This document shows positions 16,611-25,552 of a stretch of DNA of 64,000 bases, piece by piece. The DNA lies in the NCBI GenBank assembly GCA_018699955.1, contig JABISG010000022.1:36294-100293 (forward strand). Reading direction: 5' to 3'. A program made the position numbers and the translations under genes. Position 1 is the stretch's first letter. Each line of letters begins with the position of its first letter. The notes beneath the pieces are model-generated. The model did not search any database and was not told the origin of the DNA. It was given only the letters and a program-made list of their open reading frames with translations. This DNA comes from Planctomycetaceae bacterium (GTDB taxonomy: Bacteria; Planctomycetota; Planctomycetia; Planctomycetales; Planctomycetaceae).

Positions 16611-19600
16611 TCACTGCTGGGAACTCAGGTCGTCGAGACGTTGATTGAGTTCGCGCACGTGGGCGAAGTGAGTTTCCAATTCGCCTTTCAGTTGAGTGAC
16701 ATCGCGGTTGTCGCCAAGTCGCCGGGCGAGGTAGAGGAATTCTTCGGTTTCCGGCGCGGGTACTGTGAGATCTTTGGCGTGGCCGCGGACCATTCGCAAC
16801 GCGTCGATCAACCGCCGCTGAAACACGTACGCCTGGCTGAGTTGCTCGAAACTTGCGAGTGAGAGAATCTCGGCGGCGGCAAGTCGTTTCATGGCCGAGA
16901 GAGTGTTGGTCTCTCGCAAAGACGGATGGCGATGACCATTGGTGATTTGCAGCCCCTGCACGAGGTACTCACAGTCAACCAATCCGCCAGGGCTGAGCTT
17001 GGCGTTGAGTGTCCCCGCCTTGACCAGCTGCCGGACCTGTTTCTCCCGCATCGCCCGCATGGCGGCGACATCGAACGGCTCACCTGCATAAACGAGTTCA
17101 TCGCGAAGCCGGACGATTCGCGCACCAAATTCTTCATCGCCGAAAATCGGACGCAGTTTGACCAGTGCCTGTCGTTCGTAGGGCCAGGCGGCACCTTCAG
17201 CGGCGAAGTAGCTTGCAAAGGCGTCGAGCGACACCGCCAGACTTCCCGCGCGGCCGTAGGGTCGCAATCGCAAATCGACCTGAAACACACCTTCCTGCCG
17301 TGTCTGAATTGTCCGCTGAAACGCCTCGACCAATTTCTGGTAGAACTCAGCCGTTGTGATGACGTCCGGCCCGCTGGTGCTGCCGTCTTCCCGATAAATG
17401 AACATCAACTCCACGTCGGAGGCGAACCCCAGTTCCCGGCCGCCGCACTTACCGAGCGCGACAACAGTGAAGGGGCAGGGCGTTTGATCTTTCTGTAATG
17501 GCGTGCCGTAACGGTTCGTCAGTTTCTGCAGACAGATTCCGCTGGCCGCACCAATAACCACTTCGGCCACATCGGTCAGTTCGGCGGAGAACTCTCCGAA
17601 CTCGGTGACGTGGCCAAGAATATGTCGCATGTCAGCACGGAACATTTCACGATCTTTGAACGCATTCAACAGCTTGGCAGCCTGTTGAGCGTCATCGGCC
17701 GCCGCCAATTCCTCGCGGAGTTCCGTTTCGAGATCGGCCTTGAGCTTGGGGTGCTTCAAGGCATCGATATCCTTGACCACGGGAAACAGGTTCTCGTGCT
17801 GCAACCGCAGGAAGTCCTCCCACAGGAAGTCGCTAACGCCCAGCAATCGGGCAATCGCATCGAGAACATCGGATTGCTCCAGCGATGCGAACTCTTCCGG
17901 CCAATTGGGACGTTTGAACAACTGCTCGAGAAAGTCGCTGAAATGCAGCAGCGCGGCATGAGGTTTGGGCGAACGAGGCAGAAGGTGTGAAAAGTGTTTG
18001 ATGAGGACGACCGCCGCTCGCAGTTCCTGCTGACGCGCGGGATCACTGAGTTTGCGGCCATCGGAGTCGGTGACGTAAAGCGTATCGAGAGCACGCCGCC
18101 CGACCGACGTGACAATCAACCGGTTGATGTCGATTCGCGCCAGCGCCAGCGCATTGGTTAACTCAAACAAGAAACCAATCGTGTCATCGGCCCGAATGTG
18201 CAGCACGGTCGAACGCTCTGACGCTTCGTTGTCGATTTCGACATCGACGGGATACAACGTCGGTGAGACATCGGCGTTGCGCAGCGCTCCGCCGACGCGC
18301 TTGGCGAGTTCCCCCTGTGCATCGCGACGACGACCGGCGCGGACCAACTTCAACAGTTCGACCAGTTCCCGTTCGTATTGTGGCCAAATCTCATCGAGGA
18401 CGGCGACCGGCGACGTCAACAGCGTGAAGACGTTGATGAACCACTTGGCCGACGTCTTCGGTTGTCCACGACCGGGAATCGACGTGCCACTCTTAATGAC
18501 CGCGCGACCTCCGACTTCTTCGGCGGCAAAGGTATGTCCGTCGGCGATGTTGAATCCGTGGACGAACAGCAGCCCACAGACCCGGGACAGGTCTCCGCGA
18601 TCATCGTGGCCGACAATCGTCAGCCGGCATTTGCCGTCGCCGTAATCGATGGCATCCAACTCGACGAGGTTTTCGTCGGAAAGGGCATCGAGCAATTGCG
18701 CGTGGCGGACAATCTCCTCTTCGCTGAAGATCTCGGCGTAGGATGCATCCATATGGGCGACGTGCCGAGGCATGCCGTCATCGACATCGGCCCGGGGAAT
18801 CTCGATCGGGGGTTCCTCGCCGCCGATGTATTTTTCGTAAATCCGACGAATCGCATCGCGGTGCGCCCGATAGCTGCTGAGAAAGTTTTCGGCATCGGGA
18901 TAATCGAGCCGGCGGGCGAGATACTTCAGCTCGCGTTTCTCTTCTGGCAGGGCGTGAGTTTGCTTGTAGTGCATCAACTGCAGCGAATGCTCGATCGTCC
19001 GCAGGAACATGTATCCATCGCTGAGTTGCCGGAACTCGTCGGCCTGCAAATATCCCAAATCGGCAAGCCGCACCAGACCGTCGAGCGTGTTGATGCTGCG
19101 GACATTTGGATCGGCCCCTCCGTGAATTAGCTGCAGATACTGTGTGACGAATTCGACATCACGGATTGACCCGGCACCCGATTTGACCTCGCCCCACGCG
19201 CGCCCCTGGCGTTCCAATTCCAGCTCGATGCGTTCCTTCATATCCCGCACGGTTTCACGGACCGTTTCGGCGGGCAGGCCGAAAACCAACGGCTGTGCCT
19301 GATTTAGAAACTCTTGCCCGACGGCTTGATCGCCGGCCACCACGCGGGCCTTGAGCAACGCCTGCTTTTCCCAGGGCATGCCATGCTCGCGGAGATATTT
19401 GCAGTGTGCGTCAACTGAGTTCACCAGCGCGCCGGATTTTCCCCACGGCCGCAGCCGCATATCGACTCGATAGAGGAAACCCTCGCCGGTCGACTCCATC
19501 ACCGCCTTTATCAGCTTTTGCCCCAGCGTCCAGAAACTGGTGGCGTCGGCGCGGGCAAGAAAGACGAGGTCGATGTCGGAACTGTAATTCAGCTCTTCGC

Positions 19601-20306
19601 CGCCCATTTTTCCAAAGGCGAGTACGGCAAATCCGTCGAGCGAGATTTCCATTTCCTCGGCGAGCAACGACAGACAAGATTGCACGAGGCTGTCGGCCAA
19701 CAGTGAAAGTTGGACGGTGACCGATTTGAGGTCGAAAAGTCCGAACGAATCGCAGGCTCCAATGCGAAGCAATTCCCAATGTTGAAACCGTCTGAGGGCG
19801 TTCAACTTGTCGGCGATGGTTGTTTCGGCCGCTGCCGCTTCGTGTGCCTCGTGGATCAATTCCTGCCGACTTTTGAACTCGGCAATCCGCTTGTGGTTGG
19901 TAAGCCGTTGGAGATAGTTGGGGTTGCGGAGCAGGATTTCGGTGAGGAATTGGCTGCCGACGAATAGCTTGACGAGAATTTCGACCGCGCGCGGGTTCGA
20001 TGCGAGATAACGGAACAATTCGCCGCGGTCGGAGACGCTGCCGACGTACCGCTCGAAGTTGATGAGAGACCCGTCGGGCGTGGCGGTTCCGGAAAGCGCG
20101 ACGAGCAGCATCGGCAGACATTCACCGAGCGCGCGGCGGGAGTCTTCGTCGGTTGAGATTTCGAGCAGGCGTCTGTGGGCGGTGGGAATGTCGGCAAAGC
20201 CGACCAAATTCAGCAGACTCTTGATTTCATCGTGCGACAACGCGCCGGGTTCGAGTAGCCGGGCTGCGTCGTCGAACATGACTGAACTGTCGGAGAACCC
20301 GGGCAT
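16611..20306 (-). CDS. glnE: Glutamine synthetase adenylyltransferase with two inserted ACT domains
   Basis: A 1231-residue protein. GlnE enzymes are normally about 950 residues with two nucleotidyltransferase halves that remove and add AMP on glutamine synthetase. Here the first half (to about residue 500) holds FGKMGGEELNYSSDIDL (231-247) and the second (about 800-1231) holds LGKCGGRELGFASDVEL (951-967), so both active sites keep the GG...SDxD/E motif. Between them (about 510-790) lies an insertion with two ACT-like domains: CRLTIVGHDDRGDLSRVCGL (from 560) and HIRADDTIGFLFELTNALAL (from 703), followed by ALDTLYVTDSDGRKLSD. That pair and its spacing resemble the glutamine-sensing ACT tandem of GlnD. 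It could sense glutamine directly instead of through PII, which is inference. No glnB is in the window. Confidence 0.88.
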   Translation of the reverse strand: MPGFSDSSVMFDDAARLLEPGALSHDEIKSLLNLVGFADIPTAHRRLLEISTDEDSRRALGECLPMLLVALSGTATPDGSLINFERYVGSVSDRGELFRYLASNPRAVEILVKLFVGSQFLTEILLRNPNYLQRLTNHKRIAEFKSRQELIHEAHEAAAAETTIADKLNALRRFQHWELLRIGACDSFGLFDLKSVTVQLSLLADSLVQSCLSLLAEEMEISLDGFAVLAFGKMGGEELNYSSDIDLVFLARADATSFWTLGQKLIKAVMESTGEGFLYRVDMRLRPWGKSGALVNSVDAHCKYLREHGMPWEKQALLKARVVAGDQAVGQEFLNQAQPLVFGLPAETVRETVRDMKERIELELERQGRAWGEVKSGAGSIRDVEFVTQYLQLIHGGADPNVRSINTLDGLVRLADLGYLQADEFRQLSDGYMFLRTIEHSLQLMHYKQTHALPEEKRELKYLARRLDYPDAENFLSSYRAHRDAIRRIYEKYIGGEEPPIEIPRADVDDGMPRHVAHMDASYAEIFSEEEIVRHAQLLDALSDENLVELDAIDYGDGKCRLTIVGHDDRGDLSRVCGLLFVHGFNIADGHTFAAEEVGGRAVIKSGTSIPGRGQPKTSAKWFINVFTLLTSPVAVLDEIWPQYERELVELLKLVRAGRRRDAQGELAKRVGGALRNADVSPTLYPVDVEIDNEASERSTVLHIRADDTIGFLFELTNALALARIDINRLIVTSVGRRALDTLYVTDSDGRKLSDPARQQELRAAVVLIKHFSHLLPRSPKPHAALLHFSDFLEQLFKRPNWPEEFASLEQSDVLDAIARLLGVSDFLWEDFLRLQHENLFPVVKDIDALKHPKLKADLETELREELAAADDAQQAAKLLNAFKDREMFRADMRHILGHVTEFGEFSAELTDVAEVVIGAASGICLQKLTNRYGTPLQKDQTPCPFTVVALGKCGGRELGFASDVELMFIYREDGSTSGPDVITTAEFYQKLVEAFQRTIQTRQEGVFQVDLRLRPYGRAGSLAVSLDAFASYFAAEGAAWPYERQALVKLRPIFGDEEFGARIVRLRDELVYAGEPFDVAAMRAMREKQVRQLVKAGTLNAKLSPGGLVDCEYLVQGLQITNGHRHPSLRETNTLSAMKRLAAAEILSLASFEQLSQAYVFQRRLIDALRMVRGHAKDLTVPAPETEEFLYLARRLGDNRDVTQLKGELETHFAHVRELNQRLDDLSSQQ

Positions 20307-20456
20307 GTGGGCCGTCGGCTTGTATGAGGTTGGCTGGAAATGTGTTCGGGATCGACCATCCCCCGTCGATTCTATGCGAAGTGGTGCGAATCGCGAAGCG
20401 CGATAGTGTTAGTTTTGGGGAACGCCAAGCCGCAAGCGTGATTGGGAGGCCGGGTG

Positions 20457-21023
20457 TTATTTCTTGGGTGACTTTTCTGGTTTCACAGGCATGCTGATGA
20501 CGAGGCCGGCGAACCGACGAACGTCCTGGTTCATGGGGGCAGGAGCGTGGCAGTTGATGCAGGAACCGAAGAGTGTAATGGGGCCGGCCCGGCGGTAGAT
20601 ACCATTCTCGACTGTTTCGTACGAGGAATCGCCGGCGATGAACCGGCGGGCAGCTTTCTTCTCGAAGTCATCTTTGGGAGTGTGATCGATGCTCATGGCG
20701 CGGGCGTTGACGGCGATCCAGCGGGCTTTGACTTTCGAGCGGAGCGAAACACGGTAGAAGACATCGTCCAGCGCTTTGGAAGGAATCGTGGTTTTCGAGT
20801 CCGGTCGAAAGTAGCGGCGGTGCATGATCTGCAGCGTCGAGGAGTAAACTTCGTGCAACAACTCGGCCTGCCGACGGGCTTCAGCCAGGCTGACCGGTTT
20901 CGGTTCGGCCTTTTTTTGCTTGGACTTTGCTGTTTTCTCGGCAGGTTCCTGGGGCAACGCGTTTGTCGTGAACAACAGCGTCGCGGCAATTGTAATGAGG
21001 AAGGGCAGGGGGCGGGTGTTCAT
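20457..21023 (-). CDS. Exported c-type haem protein of the DUF3365 type
   Basis: A 188-residue exported protein with an N-terminal signal (LITIAATLLFTTNALPQ) and a Lys/Glu-rich linker. The rest matches the DUF3365/Tll0287-like haem-binding domain: helical residues SLAEARRQAELLHEVYSSTL, then NARAMSIDHTPKDDFEKKA, and the haem attachment motif CINCH at 155-159. The haem should be covalently bound in the periplasm; a sensing or electron-transfer role is typical but unproven. The start at 21023 gives the signal peptide. It follows the glnE end of the strand, with no sign of an operon. Confidence 0.85.
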   Translation of the reverse strand: MNTRPLPFLITIAATLLFTTNALPQEPAEKTAKSKQKKAEPKPVSLAEARRQAELLHEVYSSTLQIMHRRYFRPDSKTTIPSKALDDVFYRVSLRSKVKARWIAVNARAMSIDHTPKDDFEKKAARRFIAGDSSYETVENGIYRRAGPITLFGSCINCHAPAPMNQDVRRFAGLVISMPVKPEKSPKK

Positions 21024-21073
21024 TGGTGTGGCCTCATTAGTGGAGGTGGGAAGGGCAGCGATTCAATTCTGGT

Positions 21074-21303
21074 TTAAGTCCTCGTCGTATGGAAGCCGAC
21101 GTCGTTGCGACGGGCGTCCGGAAAGCGGATGAAGTGGCGGTTGGCCGACCGCGCAAACTGCGCGTCGAAGTTGAACGACCCGCCGCGAAACGTGCGGAGT
21201 CTTCCTTGACTCGATCCCATCGGATCTGTGAGAGTCGCTTCGCTGCCGAGCGGTCCATGACCATCTCGACTGGGTTTTGACAGTGTGGGCAGCGAATTTG
21301 CAT
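21074..21303 (-). pseudogene. Deletion scar: kinase start joined to formylglycine-enzyme tail
   Basis: Two gene ends lie within 230 bases in different frames. At 21303 an ATG opens MQIRCPHCQNPVEMV, the Cys-ribbon beginning often found at the start of planctomycete Ser/Thr kinases. A second frame then reads SEATLTDPMGSSQGRLRTF and RGGSFNFDAQFARSANRHFI up to NDVGFHTTRT and a stop at 21074. That is the C-terminal signature of SUMF1/formylglycine-generating-enzyme domains. The intervening kinase and the frame are missing, so a large internal deletion in a kinase-SUMF1 fusion gene is the simplest explanation. The 88-residue frame continuing the ATG has no meaningful content. Confidence 0.7.
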
Positions 21304-21547
21304 GGTCCCTTGATTATCTCAAATCGCATGACGAAAATCACGCAACTTTCCAATCGACACGGCAAACCACGCTGACGGGCGTTGCGCGATTGCATCTGTT
21401 GAATTGCGAAATGACCACACGGACTTGCTTCAAGAATCAGGAAATCGAAGCCAACAGGCTGGTATGCATTGCTGATTGCGTTCCGCTCCCAGATAATAAA
21501 ATCCAGTCAATGGAAGTGACCCCTTAGGAATGTTCGAGGAGACAGGG

Positions 21548-22804
21548 ATGAAAGGCGTGTTGGCGCTGGTTTTGGCCGGTGGGAAGGGATCGCGGTTGGA
21601 GCCGCTGACCCGTGATCGGGCCAAGCCGGCCGTTCCGTTTGGCGGCGCATATCGAATTATCGATTTCACGCTGTCCAATTGTATCAACAGCGGCCTGCGG
21701 CGAATGTTGGTGCTCACGCAGTACAAAGCGGCCAGCCTCGACCGACATCTCTATCTCGGTTGGCGATTCCTCTGCCGCGAGTTGGGCGAGTTCATCGACC
21801 TGCTTCCCCCGCAACAGCGCATCGACGAACATTGGTACCAGGGGACGGCCGATGCCGTTTATCAGAACATTTATTCCATCGAGCAATCGCGGCCGGAGTA
21901 CGTGCTGATTCTCTCCGGCGACCACATCTATAAGATGGATTACTCGGAGTTGATTCGCGATCACATCGACTCGAGAGCCGAATGCACCATCGGTTGCATT
22001 CCCGTTCCGTTGGAAGAGGGGTCACAGTTTGGAGTGATGCAGATTGACGATGACCGCCGAGTTGTCAATTTTCGCGAGAAGCCCGAAGATCCCGACCCTC
22101 TGCCAGACGATCCGACTCGTTGCCTGGCATCGATGGGCATTTATGTCTTCAGCGCGAACTTCATGTTTGAAGAACTGTGTCGCGACGCGACCGACAATGA
22201 CAGCGCCCACGATTTCGGCAAGAACATCATCCCATCGATCATCGAATCGCATCTGGTACGGGCTTTTCCGTTCAGCGACAAGAACACCGGCGACGGGCGT
22301 TATTGGCGCGACGTCGGCACGCTCGACGCCTATTACGAAGCGAACATGGATTTGATTGCGGTCGATCCGCAGTTGAACCTTTACGACCGCTCGTGGGAAA
22401 TTCGCACCTACCAGCCGCCTAACCCGCCGCCGAAATTCGTCTTCGCGCAATCCGGAGATTCTCAGCCTCGGGTCGGCCAGGCGTTGGACAGCATGGTCTG
22501 CAATGGTTCCATCGTTTCCGGAGGCCGTGTCGAGCGGTCAATCATTGCATCCAACGTGCGGGTCAACAGTTGGGCTCACGTGCAGGATTCGATCCTGTTC
22601 GACGACGTCATCGTTGGCCGCCACGCGAAGATCCGCCGCGCGATTATCGACAAAGGCGTGTCAATTCCCGCCCACACTCAAATCGGCTACGACCACGACG
22701 CCGACCGCGCCCGCGGTTTTGTTGTGACCGAATCAGGCGTCGTCGTCATCGGCAAGGTCGATATGATCCGCGAGCAGGAACTCCCGCCAATCGCCGTCAC
22801 CTGA
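21548..22804 (+). CDS. glgC: Glucose-1-phosphate adenylyltransferase
   Basis: Makes ADP-glucose from glucose-1-phosphate and ATP, the committed step of glycogen synthesis in the cytoplasm. The 418-residue protein starts MKGVLALVLAGGKGSRLEPL, the nucleotide-binding loop, followed by RAKPAVPFGGAYRIIDF and the sugar-phosphate block GDGRYWRDVGTLDAYYEANM. The C-terminal third is a left-handed beta helix with hexapeptide-like repeats (SIVSGGRVERSIIASNVRV). Length fits the bacterial family. The start ATG at 21548 has AGGAG 7 bases upstream; an earlier ATG at 21530 lacks one. No glgA or glgB is nearby, so glycogen genes are dispersed. A hairpin lies after the stop. Confidence 0.95.
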   Translation: MKGVLALVLAGGKGSRLEPLTRDRAKPAVPFGGAYRIIDFTLSNCINSGLRRMLVLTQYKAASLDRHLYLGWRFLCRELGEFIDLLPPQQRIDEHWYQGTADAVYQNIYSIEQSRPEYVLILSGDHIYKMDYSELIRDHIDSRAECTIGCIPVPLEEGSQFGVMQIDDDRRVVNFREKPEDPDPLPDDPTRCLASMGIYVFSANFMFEELCRDATDNDSAHDFGKNIIPSIIESHLVRAFPFSDKNTGDGRYWRDVGTLDAYYEANMDLIAVDPQLNLYDRSWEIRTYQPPNPPPKFVFAQSGDSQPRVGQALDSMVCNGSIVSGGRVERSIIASNVRVNSWAHVQDSILFDDVIVGRHAKIRRAIIDKGVSIPAHTQIGYDHDADRARGFVVTESGVVVIGKVDMIREQELPPIAVT

Positions 22805-22818
22805 TTGTGGTGCGAGCT

Positions 22819-22835
22819 ACTGGCGTGTCGCCAGT
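22819..22835 (+). terminator. Short hairpin after glgC
   Basis: The 7-bp stem ACTGGCG / CGCCAGT with a TGT loop is 14 bases past the glgC stop. No T run follows, so it may be a REP-like element; the core ACTGG...CCAGT also occurs, with other flanks, at 38780-38810. Confidence 0.4.
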
Positions 22836-23252
22836 GCTTGTCGATGCGCGCAAAAAATTCCCGGAAGCAGCGGGTCCCAGGGGGGCTAAGGACTCCGGCC
22901 ACTTCCGGGAGCGATTGGCTCGCTTAATGTCGTAGGCTGCGTGGCCGAGTTAGATTCTCGGGCGGAGCGTGCGAGGCCGACCTCCGTGTCGGCCACATCA
23001 CTCCGAACGTCACCTGCCATCGACAGAAGAACGTTCTCCGCGCGTTTGCCTTATTGAAAATTGTGTTGGTGTTTTGGGTGGAACGAGGAATGTCGTAGCG
23101 AAACCAGATCGTGTTTCGATTGAAGGGCGGAAAAATACGTTCTTCGCTGATTTAGGTCAACCCGGATTTGAACGTTTTTTTGAAGCCGCTTGAAACCTGA
23201 TTCATCCATCGGCAAAAACTGCCGATGGACGCCGATCAAGCAGAATCTCGAT

Positions 23253-23281
23253 TCAAAGCCCGCGGGCTGCGGCCCGAGGGA
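23253..23281. repeat. REP family C, copy 1 (upstream of the symporter gene)
   Basis: TCAAAGCCCGCGGGCTGCGG begins this 29-base element, which contains CGGGC...GCCCG pairing. It matches 25521-25549 at all positions but one. The two copies bracket the sodium:solute symporter gene. Confidence 0.85.
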
Positions 23282-23394
23282 TCCACCATCTTTCCCATCA
23301 CAACACCGGTACGCTCGTTTCGGCGCTCGTAAGCTTTTACAATCGTGAGCCACGTTCTATTACGCAATTCGTATCTTCGAAAGCACACACCGGC

Positions 23395-25485
23395 ATGGGC
23401 GACGTCTTTTCAACTCTTGACCTGGTGATTTTTTTCGGCACGTTGATTGTGGTGATGGCCGTCGGCTTGATCGCCGGCCGTCGCGAGGAAACTTCCGAAG
23501 ACTACTTCCTCGCCGGTCGCACAATTCCCTGGTGGGGCGTCGCCGGATCGATCTTCGGGTCGAACGTGAGCGCGAACCACATGGTCGGCATGATGGGGAT
23601 CGGTTTCAGTATTGGCTTCGCGCAAAGTCATTTCGAATTGGGGGCCATCTTCGGACTGCTGGTATTGTGCTTTGGGTTTCTACCCGTCTATCGCAAGCTG
23701 CGGGTGTATACACTTTCCGAATATCTCGGTCGCCGCTTCGACGATCGCAGCCGTGTTGCCTACGCAATCATCATGGTCATCATTATGGCGGTGGTGCAGA
23801 TGGTTCCCGGCCTCTACATCGGTGCTCGATCGGTTTGCGTGTTGGTCGGCGGCGAAGCCGTGTATGAGGAAACAGTCGAATACCAGCAAACCGTTGGAGA
23901 CCTCTCTGCGGGCGCAGAAACAGACCAGCCTGCGAAAGTGGGACAGACAAAGCAAAGATCCGACACAACATGGTACGCCGGATTTGTCATCGCGTTGGCT
24001 GTTGTGTCGGCTGCTTACACAATTTTCGGAGGACTGAAAGCGGTCGTCTGGACCGACATGATCCAGTCGGTGTTGTTGCTGGGGGCCGGAATTGTCATTG
24101 CCGTTCTCACATTCAACCGGCTAGGCGGGTGGAGCGAGATGATGTCGCTCGATGCGGCTGCCGGCGATGCCGCCAAAATGCATCTGTATTTGCCAAGCAA
24201 TCACCCGCAGTTGCCGTTCACCGGCGTCTTCACCGGGCTGATTGCCATGCACTGTTTCTATTGGGGGACAAACCAGTTCATTGTGCAACGGGCGCTCGGT
24301 GCACGTAGTGATTCGGAAGCGCGGCTCGGCATCATCGCGGCCGGTTTCTTGAAACTACTGATTCCGTTCTTCGCAATTGGCGGCGGCGTGGCGGCATTTT
24401 ATGTGTTCCAATCGGAAATGCCCGACAAGACCATTGCCCCCGATGTCGCCTTCACCGAGTTGGTCAAACTCGTCATCAAGCCGGTGGGCTACGGAGTCAT
24501 CGGGCTGATCTCAGCCGGTGTTATCGGTGCCATTCTCTCCTCGATCGACTCAATGATGAACTCGGCAGCCACCATTGTCACCTTCGATATCTATAAGAAG
24601 TACTTCAAACCCGATGCCAGCGATCGTGAAATGATTCTTGTCGGCCGGTTGTCGATTGTCGCGTTTGTTGTGTTGGCGGCGGTGATGGCGATCTTCGTAC
24701 TCGATCCGAATTCCGAGAAGAACTTCTTCCTGCAAATCGCCGACTACCAGAATTACCTCACACCCGGACTCCTCGTTGCATTTGTGATGGGCATGTTCTG
24801 GCGACGCGGGACGGCGACGGCCGCCATTGTGACAATTGCCGCGGGGATTATTTTCTCCTGGGGCGTGGAGGCGGGTTACAACAATTTGCACGGAATGAAT
24901 CCGGCCGTCTATCGCGTGGCGACTGATCAGATGCCGCGAGATGCGGTGAAACTCAATGACTTGCCGGAAAGCGTTCGCGACAAGGGTCTCGGCGAGATCA
25001 ACCAGTACATCGATGCCGAAAGTCAGAAGCTCTCAACGGTCAATCAGTTGCTCGGCCCGACGTTGAACTTTTTTCATCGAGTTGTCGGAGTGCTTGCGCT
25101 GTGCGTCGCCATATTTGTCATCGTCAGCCTGATGACGGCCGGCGATGCGGAGAAAAGTCGCCTGGTTTGGACCGATCTGGGCGGACACCGCGCGGGTGAT
25201 CTGAAGCGCCTGCTGACAGCAATCGGCACATCGATTTGCGTGCTGGCGATCCTGGGTTACATCATGTACTGCGGATGGCTGTCCCCCGCCTTTGCAGCAA
25301 TCCTGGGAGCCGGCTGGACATTGACGATGTTCTGGGGAACGCTGGGCCGATTGCTGGCAAAACGATTTCAGGCCGGCGACATGACGCTGGCGAATCAACC
25401 GTATCGCGCACTGCTGCAGGAAGATCGATTCTGGGCCGGCATTCTCTGCGCAATGGCCGTCTTCATGCACTTCTACTTTTATTAA
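23395..25485 (+). CDS. Sodium:solute symporter (SSS family)
   Basis: A 696-residue polytopic membrane protein that couples uptake of a small organic solute to Na+. The start VFSTLDLVIFFGTLIVVMAV and the family block DYFLAGRTIPWWGVAGSIFG are typical, as is GLISAGVIGAILSSIDSMMN, the region carrying Na+ ligands. About fourteen helices are visible. A polar loop of about 40 residues (EETVEYQQTVGDLSAGAE...) interrupts the middle, and a C-terminal extension with further helices lengthens it beyond the usual 500-550. The ATG at 23395 starts directly at the first helix. The solute cannot be named. REP copies flank the gene on both sides. Confidence 0.9.
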   Translation: MGDVFSTLDLVIFFGTLIVVMAVGLIAGRREETSEDYFLAGRTIPWWGVAGSIFGSNVSANHMVGMMGIGFSIGFAQSHFELGAIFGLLVLCFGFLPVYRKLRVYTLSEYLGRRFDDRSRVAYAIIMVIIMAVVQMVPGLYIGARSVCVLVGGEAVYEETVEYQQTVGDLSAGAETDQPAKVGQTKQRSDTTWYAGFVIALAVVSAAYTIFGGLKAVVWTDMIQSVLLLGAGIVIAVLTFNRLGGWSEMMSLDAAAGDAAKMHLYLPSNHPQLPFTGVFTGLIAMHCFYWGTNQFIVQRALGARSDSEARLGIIAAGFLKLLIPFFAIGGGVAAFYVFQSEMPDKTIAPDVAFTELVKLVIKPVGYGVIGLISAGVIGAILSSIDSMMNSAATIVTFDIYKKYFKPDASDREMILVGRLSIVAFVVLAAVMAIFVLDPNSEKNFFLQIADYQNYLTPGLLVAFVMGMFWRRGTATAAIVTIAAGIIFSWGVEAGYNNLHGMNPAVYRVATDQMPRDAVKLNDLPESVRDKGLGEINQYIDAESQKLSTVNQLLGPTLNFFHRVVGVLALCVAIFVIVSLMTAGDAEKSRLVWTDLGGHRAGDLKRLLTAIGTSICVLAILGYIMYCGWLSPAFAAILGAGWTLTMFWGTLGRLLAKRFQAGDMTLANQPYRALLQEDRFWAGILCAMAVFMHFYFY

Positions 25486-25520
25486 CGGCCCATTGAGGCA
25501 CAAAACGTAAACGTCGCGAC

Positions 25521-25549
25521 TCAAAGCCCTCGGGCTGCGGCCCGAGGGA
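25521..25549. repeat. REP family C, copy 2 (downstream of the symporter gene)
   Basis: TCAAAGCCCTCGGGCTGCGG opens the element, which then reads CCCGAGGGA with full CCCTCGGG/CCCGAGGG pairing. It differs from the 23253 copy at one base. It lies between the convergent symporter and kinase genes. Confidence 0.85.
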
Positions 25550-25552
25550 ATT

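Larger units (their letters stand above)
22805..23394. other. Intergenic stretch with several hairpins
   Basis: No gene is supported. Stems are visible at 22819-22835 (ACTGGCG/CGCCAGT, terminator position for glgC), 22860-22909 (CCCGGAAG/CTTCCGGG) and 22976-22995 (GGCCGAC/GTCGGCC). A REP copy follows at 23253-23281. The transporter promoter should lie between about 23300 and 23390. Confidence 0.6.

Noticed and set aside
18378..19130. Plus-strand 250-codon frame inside glnE
   Set aside because: Antisense to the ACT region and the first half of GlnE; no independent evidence.
21037..21303. 88-codon frame beginning MQIRCPHC
   Set aside because: Only the first 15 residues are meaningful; afterward the meaningful frame is another one, so it is treated as a deletion scar.
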